This document shows, piece by piece, positions 57,056 through 64,000 of a DNA stretch of 64,000 nt. The stretch spans positions 124,001 through 188,000 of the forward strand of contig CAWCIP010000013.1 of the NCBI GenBank assembly GCA_963795665.1. Reading direction: 5' to 3'. The DNA comes from DASUPK01 sp963795665 (GTDB lineage: Bacteria > Actinomycetota > Thermoleophilia > Solirubrobacterales > 70-9). The notes under the pieces are model-generated. The model saw nothing but the letters and a program-made list of their open reading frames with translations. It searched no databases and had not been told where the DNA came from. The translations under genes were made by a program, and so were the position numbers. Numbering within the stretch: position 1 is the stretch's first letter; each line of letters begins with the position of its first letter.

Positions 57056-57526
57056 GTGGCCTCCGACCAACCTACCGAGTTAGTTGCGTGGGCAAACGAG
57101 TTGCTGGAGAGCGAGCGGGTCGGGCGGCTCGGGCTGGTCGACGATGAGGGGGCGCCGCGGGTCTTGCCGGTGACCTTCGCGGTGGCGGAGGGGCGGATCT
57201 GGAGCGCGATCGACCAGAAGCCGAAGCGGGCGGGGGAGCCGGCGCGGCTGCGGTTTCTGCGGCGGGACCCGAGGGCGGCGCTGACGGTCGATCGCTATTC
57301 GGACGACTGGGATCAGCTGGCCTGGGTGCAGGTCCTCGGCTCGGTGCGGATCCTCGATGCGGGCGAGGGTGCGGCGGGGTTGGAGGCGCTCAGCTCGAAG
57401 TACGGGCAGTACCGGGAGGAGACGCCTCCGGGTCCGTTGCTGGCTCTGGATCCGCAGCGGTATCTGTGGTGGCGAGCTGGGGATCCGGAGGGCCGAGGCG
57501 GGCGTAGCGGCGGCCGCGGCGGGTGA
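57056..57526 (+). CDS. PPOX-class F420-dependent enzyme (TIGR03668-like)
   Basis: A 156-aa split-barrel protein of the pyridoxamine-oxidase-like F420 family: ERVGRLGLVDDEGAPRVLPVTF, GRIWSAIDQKPKR and RNLRRDPRAALTVDRYSDDWDQLAWVQVLG-type segments (key: VDRYSDDWDQLAWVQV). It is expected to reduce small molecules with F420H2. The GTG start comes from the -10 position. The last 45 residues lie antisense to the Phd-like domain, and its Gly/Arg-rich end after YLWWRAG may be a non-native extension. Confidence 0.87.
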   Translation: MASDQPTELVAWANELLESERVGRLGLVDDEGAPRVLPVTFAVAEGRIWSAIDQKPKRAGEPARLRFLRRDPRAALTVDRYSDDWDQLAWVQVLGSVRILDAGEGAAGLEALSSKYGQYREETPPGPLLALDPQRYLWWRAGDPEGRGGRSGGRGG

Positions 57527-57605
57527 TCAGGATCTCGTCGCCGCCGGCGGCGCGTTCCATCCAGTAGCCGAAGTGGTTGCGGAAGAGATGCGCGCCGACG
57601 GTGAT
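57390..57605 (-). CDS. Phd/YefM-like antitoxin domain without its own canonical start
   Basis: About 71 aa: TVGAHLFRNHFGYWMERAAGGDEILITRRGRRYARL (core VGAHLFRNHFGYWMERAA) followed by a Pro/Ala/Thr-rich tail. This is the prevent-host-death fold, where the N-terminus binds DNA. No toxin gene is adjacent. The expected start codon is ATC, and the frame is open upstream through the tRNA into the nuclease frame, so it may be made as a fusion. Overlaps the PPOX gene antisense. Confidence 0.65.
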   Translation of the reverse strand: MTVGAHLFRNHFGYWMERAAGGDEILITRRGRRYARLGPPDPQLATTDTAADPEPATDPEASPPGTARTSS

Positions 57606-57634
57606 GTCGCTGCCATCACCGTCGGTCTGAGGAG

Positions 57635-57707
57635 TGGAGCTAGCGGGACTCGAACCGGCGACCTCCTGCGTGCCACGCAGGCGCTCTCCCAACTGAGCTA
57701 TAGCCCC
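57635..57707 (-). tRNA. tRNA-Ala (GGC)
   Basis: A 73-nt cloverleaf: acceptor GGGGCTA/TAGCTCC with one G-U pair, D arm GCTCAGTTGGGAGAGC, anticodon stem CCTGC/GCAGG with loop GTGGCAC (anticodon GGC), T arm GCCGG/CCCGC around TTCGAGT. The T stem has one C-C mismatch (positions 51-63), which is unusual. CCA is not encoded. It lies inside an open reading frame of the same strand, between the nuclease and the Phd-like domain. Confidence 0.93.
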
Positions 57708-58116
57708 AAGGGAGTACTTGTTGGCCCAGTTTATCGCCGCCCGCTGAGCGTTCTTGGTTGGCGCGACCCGGAGCCATGAAAGCCGCTCGCCCGGCAACCA
57801 GCTCGAGCCGGGCAAGAGAAACACACGATCAAGCGCATGGCAATAGGCGGCAACCGCGTCGATCTCCTCCACGTGTACTTCGTTCGTAACCGCTGCCCGC
57901 GCTCGTCATGCGGTAGCCGACGAGGTTGACGCACACCACGCCCTTTTCGAGTCGCGCCCACTTGCATTGCACTCTCAGGATGCGTTGCCCAAGGTCGAAG
58001 GCGAGGTCATACCGGCCGTGTTCGGCAACCGGCTTCAGCACGTCGATGCCGAGCTTGATCGCCTCAAGGGCGATCGCGGCCTCGGCGATGTTTCCCTTGT
58101 CGTTGGAGGTGAGCAC
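57708..58116 (-). pseudogene. PD-(D/E)XK homing-endonuclease-like protein (frameshifted), running into tRNA-Ala
   Basis: GTG at 58116 starts LTSNDKGNIAEAAIALEAI, then GRYDLAFD and RVQCKWA; Glu12, Asp37, Gln50 and Lys52 match a PD-(D/E)XK site of the Q-x-K type known from I-Ssp6803I, a homing enzyme of a tRNA intron. Near 57867 one base is extra; the other frame continues VEEIDAVAAYCHALDRVFLLPG and RVAPTKNAQRAAINWANKYSLG. There is no stop before the tRNA: the frame reads through it into the Phd-like domain and ends at 57390. Confidence 0.75.
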
Positions 58117-58196
58117 CTGGCGATACTCGCGCGCGTAGATGTGCCGCGGGGTACGCGGAATGTGACGAAGGTGTGGCGTGAGGCGAATCGGGAGCG

Positions 58197-58895
58197 CTAC
58201 GCCGCGCGGTCCTGCTCGGCGCCGTCTTCGTCCACGTCGAGGACCAGGCCGTTGCGGCGCGTGTCGCGCACCACGAAGTCGAATGGCGCCTTCTCCTCGA
58301 GCGCCCGCAGCAGGTCGATCGGGTTCTCCAGGTTCATCGAGACCCACGCCCGGCCCCCGGAGAAGCGCTTCACCTTGATCCCGGACGCCCCCTCGATCCC
58401 GGCCGCGGCATCCTCGAAGCCCGTCAGCTGCGCGAAGTCGGCGAGAGGCCCAACCTCCACCTCGACCTCTCCCGCGTAGACGCCGGACTGGGCGGCCTCG
58501 GTGCCGACCGGCGGCCGGCTCTCCTCCTCGATCCCGAGGCGAACACGCGCCACATCGGCCAGCTCGGAGACCCTCGCCCCCAGCTCGTCCCTGAGCCCGG
58601 AGAGCTCGGTCACCCGGTCCGCCATCTGCACCGCATCCTCGAGCGCCTTCATCCGGATCCGCGTCGCCTGCCGGCGCGCCTGCCCGTAGATCTCCTCGAT
58701 CCCCTTCCCGACAGTCGCCGCCACCGGCCGCTTCAGGGCATCCTGGAGCTTCTTCTCGCGCTCCACCACCCGCTCGGCCAATCGCTGCGCCTCCCGCTCG
58801 AGGCGGGCGAGCCGGGCGTCGCGCGCCTCAAGCGCGGCATCGACCTCATCGGGGTCGTAGCCTCGCAAGGCGCGCGAAAAACGCTCCTTCGACAC
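58197..58895 (-). CDS. DivIVA-domain protein with a C-terminal alpha/beta domain
   Basis: A 232-aa protein. The DivIVA N-terminal motif RFSRALRGYDPDEVDAALEARDARL precedes coiled coil to about residue 110 (core RGYDPDEVDA). From about 150 there is an alpha/beta domain, with VEVEVGPLADFAQLTGFEDAAAGIEG and VKRFSGGRAWVSMNLE, resembling a domain found in other actinobacterial signalling proteins. DivIVA proteins localise to poles or septa. TAGCCT lies 7 nt before the GTG. Confidence 0.85.
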   Translation of the reverse strand: MSKERFSRALRGYDPDEVDAALEARDARLARLEREAQRLAERVVEREKKLQDALKRPVAATVGKGIEEIYGQARRQATRIRMKALEDAVQMADRVTELSGLRDELGARVSELADVARVRLGIEEESRPPVGTEAAQSGVYAGEVEVEVGPLADFAQLTGFEDAAAGIEGASGIKVKRFSGGRAWVSMNLENPIDLLRALEEKAPFDFVVRDTRRNGLVLDVDEDGAEQDRAA

Positions 58896-58902
58896 GAGCG
58901 GG

Positions 58903-58908
58903 AGGCTA
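58903..58908 (-). promoter_or_regulatory. -10 hexamer for the DivIVA-domain gene
   Basis: TAGCCT lies 7 nt before the GTG start at 58895; leaderless type. Confidence 0.4.
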
Positions 58909-58929
58909 AGAGCGGCTTCGGACGCCTAT

Positions 58930-59295
58930 TTATGCAGCGCCGCGCGCGCCCGACAGATCCAGATCGAGCTGCCCCGCCTCGCCCCAGAGCTGCTCGAGCC
59001 GGTACCGCTCGCGTGGCTCAGGAGTGAAGACGTGCAGCACCGCGTCCAGGTAGTCCATCAGCACCCACTCGGACTCCCTCTCCCCCTCGACGCGAGCCGG
59101 CAGCCATCCGTCCCGCTTGAGCTGGTGGTAGACCTCGTCGTGGATCGCCTTCGCCTGCCGCTCGTTCCGCGCAGTGCAGATCACCAGGTAGTCCGTGTAG
59201 CCGACCAGCCGGCGCACGTCCAGGGCGACCAGGTCCGCCCCCTTCTTGTCATCCGCGATCGCGGCCAGGCGTCGCGCCAGCTCCTCGGAGGTCAT
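58930..59295 (-). CDS. rsfS: Ribosome silencing factor RsfS
   Basis: A 121-aa protein that binds L14 and blocks subunit joining when nutrients are low. KKGADLVALDVRRLVGYTDYLVICTARNERQAKAI (core YTDYLVICTARNERQ) and GWLPARVEGERESEWVLMDYLDAVLHVF are standard. ATG at 59295 is chosen; an upstream extension overlaps nadD and is not conserved. nadD-rsfS is a common pair. Confidence 0.94.
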   Translation of the reverse strand: MTSEELARRLAAIADDKKGADLVALDVRRLVGYTDYLVICTARNERQAKAIHDEVYHQLKRDGWLPARVEGERESEWVLMDYLDAVLHVFTPEPRERYRLEQLWGEAGQLDLDLSGARGAA

Positions 59296-59309
59296 CTCGG
59301 TCCCGCGCG

Positions 59310-59906
59310 TCACCGGTAGAGCTGCCTCTCCGCGATCAACCGCACCACCGGATCCGGAACCAGATATCGGAGCGGCTTTCCCTGCCGCGCTCGCTGCCTG
59401 ACTGTCGTCGAGGACGCTCCGCAAAGTGGCATGTCGATTATCTCCGCCCTGTCGGATGCACCGAGGCGCTCGAGCGCCGAGTTGACAGCTCCCAGTCCGA
59501 CACCCGGCCGCGGCACCACCCCCACCCTTGCGAGCTCCACCACTCGTTCTGGCTCCTTCCAGCTCGCCAGCCCGGCGGCCATGTCCGCGCCCATCAAGAA
59601 GAACAGCTCGTTGTCCGGCTCGGCCTCGGCCAGCAGCTCGAGGGTCCGGTAGCTGTAGGAGACCTCATCCAGCTCGACCTCCAGCCCCGACGCCTCCACC
59701 CCGTCCTCGCCGCCGGACGCCAGCATGGCCATCTCCAGCCTCACGTCCGCGCCGGGGTCGTCCTCGATCTCCTTGTGCGGGGCCCGCCCGGTCACCATCA
59801 GCAGCACTCGCTCGAGGTCGAGCTGCCAGCGAGCCTCCTGGGCGAGGAGCAGATGTCCGACGTGGGGCGGGTTGAAGGCCCCGCCCAGGACCCCGATCCG
59901 AGTGAC
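59310..59906 (-). CDS. nadD: Nicotinate-nucleotide adenylyltransferase, non-canonical or damaged start
   Basis: About 198 aa, forming nicotinate adenine dinucleotide in NAD synthesis. GVLGGAFNPPHVGH carries the nucleotide-binding histidines and GASSTTVRQ is the second motif. The conserved start falls on GTC (59904-59906), 7 nt after an AGGGAG Shine-Dalgarno. The GTG overlapping the proA stop (59909-59911) is out of frame by one base. So either GTC stands for GTG or one base is missing. The gene is otherwise intact. Confidence 0.88.
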   Translation of the reverse strand, partial: VTRIGVLGGAFNPPHVGHLLLAQEARWQLDLERVLLMVTGRAPHKEIEDDPGADVRLEMAMLASGGEDGVEASGLEVELDEVSYSYRTLELLAEAEPDNELFFLMGADMAAGLASWKEPERVVELARVGVVPRPGVGLGAVNSALERLGASDRAEIIDMPLCGASSTTVRQRARQGKPLRYLVPDPVVRLIAERQLYR

Positions 59907-59910
59907 CGCA

Positions 59911-61177
59911 CTACTCCCTGATCTGCCCGCTGCCGTGGACGACGTACTTGGTGGTGGTCAGCTCGCGCAGCCCGATCGGCCCGCGCGCGTGCAGCTTCTG
60001 GGTCGAATTGCCGATCTCCGCGCCCATCCCGAACTCGTAGCCGTCGGTGAATCGCGTGGACGCGTTGACATACACGGCCGCTGAATCCACCGCGTCGGTG
60101 AACTCATCGCCCACCTCATCCGACGAGGTGACGATCGCGTCGGAGTGCCCGGTCCCGTGCCGGTTGACGTGGTCGATGGCCTCACCCAGCGAATCCACCA
60201 CGCCGACCGCCATCTTCAGACCGTGGAACTCGGTGTCCCAATCGGCGTCCGAGGCCTCGTCGACCGGAGCCCCCCGGCCGACTCCCGCGTCCGCTCGTCG
60301 CCGACCAGCTCCACGCCGGCCTCGCTCAGCTTGGCCAGCAGCCCGGGCAGCAGCTCCGCGCGACGTCGCGATGGACGAGCAGCGTCTCCGCCGCGTTGCA
60401 GACTCCCGGCCGCTGCACCTTCGCGTTGTAGGCGACCCGCTCGGCCATCTCCAGATCGGCGTCCTGGTGCACGTAGACGTGGCAGTTCCCGGCCGCCGCG
60501 TACATGACCGGCACCTTGGCGACGCTCTTCAGCGCGTTCTTCAGTCCCTCGCCACCCTCTGCGGAATGATCAGATCGACGAGTCCCTCCTGCCGTGGCGA
60601 GCTCCGCAAGCTGCTCATGCCCGCCGCCGGACAACAGGGACACGGAGGCGGCGGGCAGCTCCGCCGCGGCAAGCGCATCGGCAATCAACCCGGCGAGGAA
60701 GGCGTTGGAGCTCTCGGCGCTGCTGGAGCCGCGCAGCACGGCGGCATTCCCGCTCTTCAGGCAAAGGGCGGCCGCATCGATGGTCACGTTCGGCCGTGCC
60801 TCGTAGACCACGGCGACCACGCCGATCGGGACCCGCTTCTTGGCCACGTCCAGGCCGTTCTCGAGGGTCCACCCCTCGACCACCTCGCCGACCGGATCGG
60901 GCAGCTCGGCGATCTCCCGCACCCCCGTGGCCATCTCGGCAACCCGCGCCTCGGTCAGCGTCAGCCGGTCGAGCAGCGCCTCGTTGAGCCCCGCCTCGCG
61001 CCCCGCGTCAACATCGGCCCGATTGGCATCGAGCAGTCCGGCGACGCCGGCATCGATGCGATCGGCGAGATCGCGCAGGCAAGCGTCCTTCTCATCCCGG
61101 CTGGCGCGAGCGAGCAGGTGCGAAGCATCCTTCGCCTCGCGGCAGGTCTGCTCAACGGTCTTGGCAGCAGTGGCCAT
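59911..61177 (-). pseudogene. proA: Glutamate-5-semialdehyde dehydrogenase / gamma-glutamyl phosphate reductase (four frame breaks)
   Basis: About 420 aa of the proline-pathway reductase: VAVVYEARPNVTIDAAALCLKSGNAAVLRGSS (core YEARPNVTIDAA), VQRPGVCNAAETLLVH with the catalytic cysteine, and the end GPIGLRELTTTKYVVHG. Breaks occur near 60560 and 60587 (compensating, so a scrambled stretch lies where the family has LIIPRGG), near 60363 and near 60272. ProB is not here. TACTCT lies 6 nt before the ATG. As a core enzyme it is probably intact in the cell. Confidence 0.87.
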
Positions 61178-61183
61178 AGCCAA

Positions 61184-61189
61184 AGAGTA
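61184..61189 (-). promoter_or_regulatory. -10 hexamer for proA
   Basis: TACTCT lies 6 nt before the proA ATG; leaderless type, marking the head of the proA-nadD-rsfS unit. Confidence 0.45.
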
Positions 61190-61222
61190 ACTGGGCACGA
61201 AACCGCTCCTCGCACGGGTGGC

Positions 61223-61271
61223 GCGGAATCTCATCCGCGGTGAGATGCCTCGATCCGCGGTGAGATTCCGC
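61223..61271. repeat. Nested inverted and direct repeats between the ALDH gene and proA
   Basis: GCGGAATCTCA (61223-61233) and its exact complement (61261-61271) flank two direct copies of ATCCGCGGTGAGAT (61233-61246 and 61253-61266) spaced 20 bp apart. It may act as a terminator for the ALDH gene, an operator with sites on the same helix face, or a repeat element. Confidence 0.6.
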
Positions 61272-61301
61272 GACAGGACCCGCGCGGCGAGCGCCTGGTC
61301 C

Positions 61302-62758
61302 CTAGAGCTGAATGCTCTTCACCTCGAGGAACTCCTCGAGGCCGTAACGGCCGAGCTCGCGCCCGTGACCCGACTGCTTCACGCCGCCGAACGGCGCCAG
61401 CGGGTTGAACGTGGCGCCGTTGATCTGCACCTGGCCGGTGCGCATCCGCCGCGCGAACGCCTTGGCGCGCTCGGGATCCGCCGACCAGACGCCCCCGTCC
61501 AGCCCGTAGATGGTGCTGTTCGCGATCTCGGCGGCCTCGTCCTCGGAGTCGTACGGGATGATCGAGAGCACCGGGCCGAAGATCTCCTCCTGGGCGATCG
61601 TCATGTCCGGCTTCACCTCGGAGAAGACGGTGGGCTGCACGAAATAGCCGGTTTCGAGCCCGTCGGGCGGTTCCGCGCCTCCCGCGACCAGCTTCGCGCC
61701 CTCCTCCTCGCCCTTCTGATGTAGCCCCGGACACGCTCCTGCTGCGCCTCGGAGACCAGCGGCCCGAGCCTGCTGCCCTCGTCGAATGGATCTCCCGGCG
61801 TGGCCCTCTCCGCCGCCGCGGCCGCGATCTCCGTCGCCTCGCCGAGCTTCTCGCGAGGAACGAGCATCCGGGTGTGGGCGCTGCAGACCTGGCCGGAGTT
61901 GAGGCAGACGTTCGCGACCCCGTAGCCGACGGCGGCCTTCAGGTCGGCGTCGTCGAGGATCACGTTCGCCGACTTGCCCCCGAGCTCGAGCGCGACTCGC
62001 TTGACGGTTCCGGCCGCAACCTCGCTGACCCGCTTACCGGCGCGCGTGGACCCGGTGAACGAGACCATGTCGACCCCGTCGCTGGCGGCGATCGCCTCGC
62101 CCACCACCGGCCCGTACCCGCTGACCAGGTTGAAGACCCCGGCCGGCAGGTCGAGCGAGTCGATGATCTCGGTGAGGATGAACGAGGTGAGCGGGGTGAC
62201 CTCGCTCGGCTTCACGATCACGGCGCACCCGGCGGTCAGGGCCGGTGCCACCTTCGCGCAGATCTGGTGGAGCGGGAAGTTCCACGGCGTGATGCAGCCA
62301 ACGACGCCGATCGGCTCCCGGACGACGAGGGAGTTCCCGATCTGCTCCTCCCAGACCACCTCCGACGCGACCTGCGCCTGAGAGCCGAAGTCCATCGCCG
62401 GCAGGCCCGCCTGGATCGTGCGCGCCTGGGCCAGCGGCATCCCGACCTCCGCGGCCACGAGCGCAGCGATCTCGTCCCCGCGCTCTGCGAGCGCGGCGCC
62501 GATTGCGGTGCAGACGTCCACCCGCGACTCGACCGGCACCTGCCGCCAGGCCTCGAAGCCGGCGCGAGCCGCCTCGGCTGCCCGATCCACGTCCTCTGCC
62601 GTCCCCTCGGGAATCCGCCCGATGACCTGCTCGGTGGTCGAGTCGATCACGTCGATCGTGCCGCTCCCGGACGGCTCGACCCACTCGCCTCCGATGTAGA
62701 GGCGGTCGCGGACGATCTGATCGGTCGGGTGACCGGCGCCTGTTTGTGCGTCGTTCAT
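61302..62758 (-). CDS. Aldehyde dehydrogenase family protein, one frameshift
   Basis: About 486 aa, NAD(P)-dependent oxidation of an aldehyde to an acid. WNFPLHQICAKVAPALTAGC, FTGSTRAGKRV, the glutamate in LELGGKSA and the catalytic cysteine in NSGQVCSAHTR are present. Near 61720 one base is missing; the other frame continues QKGEEEGAKLVAGGAEPPDG and ends with GLEEFLEVKSIQL. The neighbouring GMC oxidase gene, 56 nt upstream on the same strand, suggests coupled alcohol-to-acid oxidation. Confidence 0.88.
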
Positions 62759-62814
62759 GTTGGGGTGCCGCTGTCTCAGTAGCCAAGTTCGTGCTCCTTG
62801 TTGTTCGAAGTTCT

Positions 62815-64000
62815 CTAGGCGGGTTGCGCGGCTTCGGCCCGCTTCGCCTCGCCCGACGCACCCGCATCATCGGCGATCGCCTCCGCGGTCCGATGCGCCA
62901 GCGACATGATCGAGATCATCGGGTTGGTCCCCGACGAGGTGGGGAAGGCGCTGCCGTCGCCGATCCAGACGCCCTTGGTGTCGTGCAGCTCGCCGAAGGG
63001 GCCGGAAACAGAAGTCTTCGGGTCAGCCCCCATCCGGCAGGTGCCCATCTGGTGGGCGCTGAAGAGCTTGTAGCCGCCGGCTCGGAAGGGGATCCGCTGG
63101 ACGCCGGCGATGAAGGCCTCGAGGTCGTCCCCGCGGCGCCAGGTCGGCGCACCCTCGGCGAGCGGCCCGATCTGATGGGCACCGGCCGCCTCGTGGAGGC
63201 GGATCTGAACCTCGATCCCCCGCTTCAGGTTCTCGAGGTCGAGCGAATCGGTGACCGAGTACAGCGGGACCGCCTCGCCGTTCGCGTCGACGCCCACCGA
63301 GCCCGCTCCGCGGTCGCGGGTGAGCGAGATGAAGGTCCCGGTGAAGGGGAACTCCTCCATCCGCTGCTTGTGGTCGAGCCCGGAGATCCAGGGCGTCGCG
63401 GAGCCGATCAGCCCCGGCGCGTACTGAGCCGTCTCGATCAGGAAGCCATAGCCCTCGCCGGTGTCGGCGAACTCGTCGCAGAGCCCGGCCTGGGGCGGGC
63501 CCCACCAGGCCTGCTGGTCGGTGCCGTACGCGGCTCCGACGACGCTCGAGGGATGCAGCCGCAGGTTCTGGCCGACGGCCGGCCCGCCGATGCCCGAGCG
63601 CAGCAGCAGCGCCGGTGACTCGAGCGATCCGCAGGCGACGACGACGCGCGGGGCCTTGACCGTCACCTGGGCGCTGCGGCCGTCCGGCGTCTGCCAGACG
63701 GCCTCGACGCCGGTCGCACGGCCGCCCTCGGTGAGCACCCGCGTCGCGCGGGTGAAGGTGAGGAACCTGGCGCCATGCTCCTGGGCGTCGGCCAGCCAGG
63801 TGCGATCCGCGCTGCGCTTGCTGCCCGACTGATCGCCGAAGCCGAGATAGCCCGCCTGCTCCGGTGTGTAGCGCTCCGGGTCGGTGTTGCGGACGATCGT
63901 CTCGAAGCTCCAGCCGAGCGCCTCGGTTCCCTCGCGCAGCCGCTGCTGCGTGCCGTTCAGGTCGCTGCAGCCGTCGTTGGCGCTGACGCGCTCCAGGACC
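62815..64000 (-). CDS. GMC-family alcohol oxidase/dehydrogenase (5' end outside window)
   Basis: The C-terminal 394 residues of a GMC oxidoreductase. ACGSLESPALLLRSGIG, HQMGTCRMGADP and the final GDGSAFPTSSGTNPMISIMSLAHRTAEAI (core FPTSSGTNPM) are the FAD-binding end, with catalytic His and Asn regions. The segment GDQSGSKRSADRTWLADA near the edge resembles long-chain-alcohol-oxidase-like members. FAD-binding N-terminus lies beyond base 64000. With the following ALDH gene it probably oxidises a long or bulky alcohol; substrate unknown. Confidence 0.88.
   Translation of the reverse strand, partial: VLERVSANDGCSDLNGTQQRLREGTEALGWSFETIVRNTDPERYTPEQAGYLGFGDQSGSKRSADRTWLADAQEHGARFLTFTRATRVLTEGGRATGVEAVWQTPDGRSAQVTVKAPRVVVACGSLESPALLLRSGIGGPAVGQNLRLHPSSVVGAAYGTDQQAWWGPPQAGLCDEFADTGEGYGFLIETAQYAPGLIGSATPWISGLDHKQRMEEFPFTGTFISLTRDRGAGSVGVDANGEAVPLYSVTDSLDLENLKRGIEVQIRLHEAAGAHQIGPLAEGAPTWRRGDDLEAFIAGVQRIPFRAGGYKLFSAHQMGTCRMGADPKTSVSGPFGELHDTKGVWIGDGSAFPTSSGTNPMISIMSLAHRTAEAIADDAGASGEAKRAEAAQPA

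Noticed and set aside
57390..57530. A toxin gene paired with the Phd-like domain
   Set aside because: Downstream on the minus strand is only the antisense of the PPOX gene; no PIN, RelE or Doc-like frame is present.

Overview
The window looks like a chromosomal stretch of a high-GC actinobacterium, most likely class Thermoleophilia (Solirubrobacterales-like). The reasons are the very high GC, an F420-dependent enzyme pair, a DivIVA-domain protein, a fused hisIE, gene order such as hrcA-dnaJ-prmA-murI-yqeY-phoH-ybeY-era, and a promoter style in which a TANNNT hexamer sits 6-9 nt before the start codon (leaderless mRNAs). This placement is inferred from gene content; no 16S gene is present. Coding is extremely dense: almost every gap is under 100 bp and many stop/start codons overlap. 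There is no rRNA, prophage, insertion sequence or CRISPR array.

Layout. 0-9.8 kb: malic enzyme, membrane acyltransferase, GNAT, TIGR01777 epimerase, YihY/DUF4235 membrane pair, an mhqO/mhqD-like dioxygenase-hydrolase pair, a solute-binding lipoprotein, phosphofructokinase, TrmO. 9.8-10.5 kb: a MarR regulator divergent from a 30-residue membrane peptide across a palindrome. 10.5-21.9 kb: tryptophan synthesis in two blocks (trpF-trpB-trpA plus a 54-residue membrane protein; hisIE-trpE-trpG-trpD-trpC followed by an HtrA-type protease), separated by a cyclopropane-fatty-acid synthase, a reductase and a SnoaL-like protein. 22-30 kb: a long housekeeping run (era, ybeY, phoH, yqeY, DUF1232, murI, prmA, dnaJ, hrcA, two MaoC/Had dehydratases). 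30-41.5 kb: lepA, a methyltransferase, a SoxR regulator divergent from a DUF5519 gene through a soxbox, murJ, rpsT, holA, comEC and comEA. 41.5-48.9 kb: acylphosphatase, cupin, leuS, a small protein ending in Gly-Gly, and a sulfatase plus beta-propeller pair. 48.9-56.1 kb: an acetate module (acs and a SatP-type transporter, divergent from a LytS-type kinase, a LytTR regulator, a two-TM protein and a sodium:solute symporter). 56.1-64 kb: F420 enzymes, tRNA-Ala with a PD-(D/E)XK nuclease and a Phd-like domain around it, DivIVA, rsfS, nadD, proA, aldehyde dehydrogenase and a GMC alcohol oxidase cut by the window end.

Sequence quality. The first 40 kb has intact frames apart from one gene without a normal start codon (34.7 kb). 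From 41.7 kb to 61.8 kb at least a dozen genes carry single-base frame breaks, mostly in G/C runs, including the core genes proA and the LytS/LytTR pair. I read these mainly as sequencing or assembly errors, not decay, and give the reconstructed spans.

Most interesting: (1) a reading frame running from a homing-endonuclease-like nuclease through tRNA-Ala(GGC) into a Phd-like antitoxin domain; (2) the MarR palindrome overlapping both divergent -10 boxes, with a 30-aa membrane peptide on one side; (3) a SoxR box inside a 19-bp promoter spacer driving an unstudied DUF5519 gene; (4) about 19 leaderless-type promoters; (5) a 74-aa protein ending in Gly-Gly.
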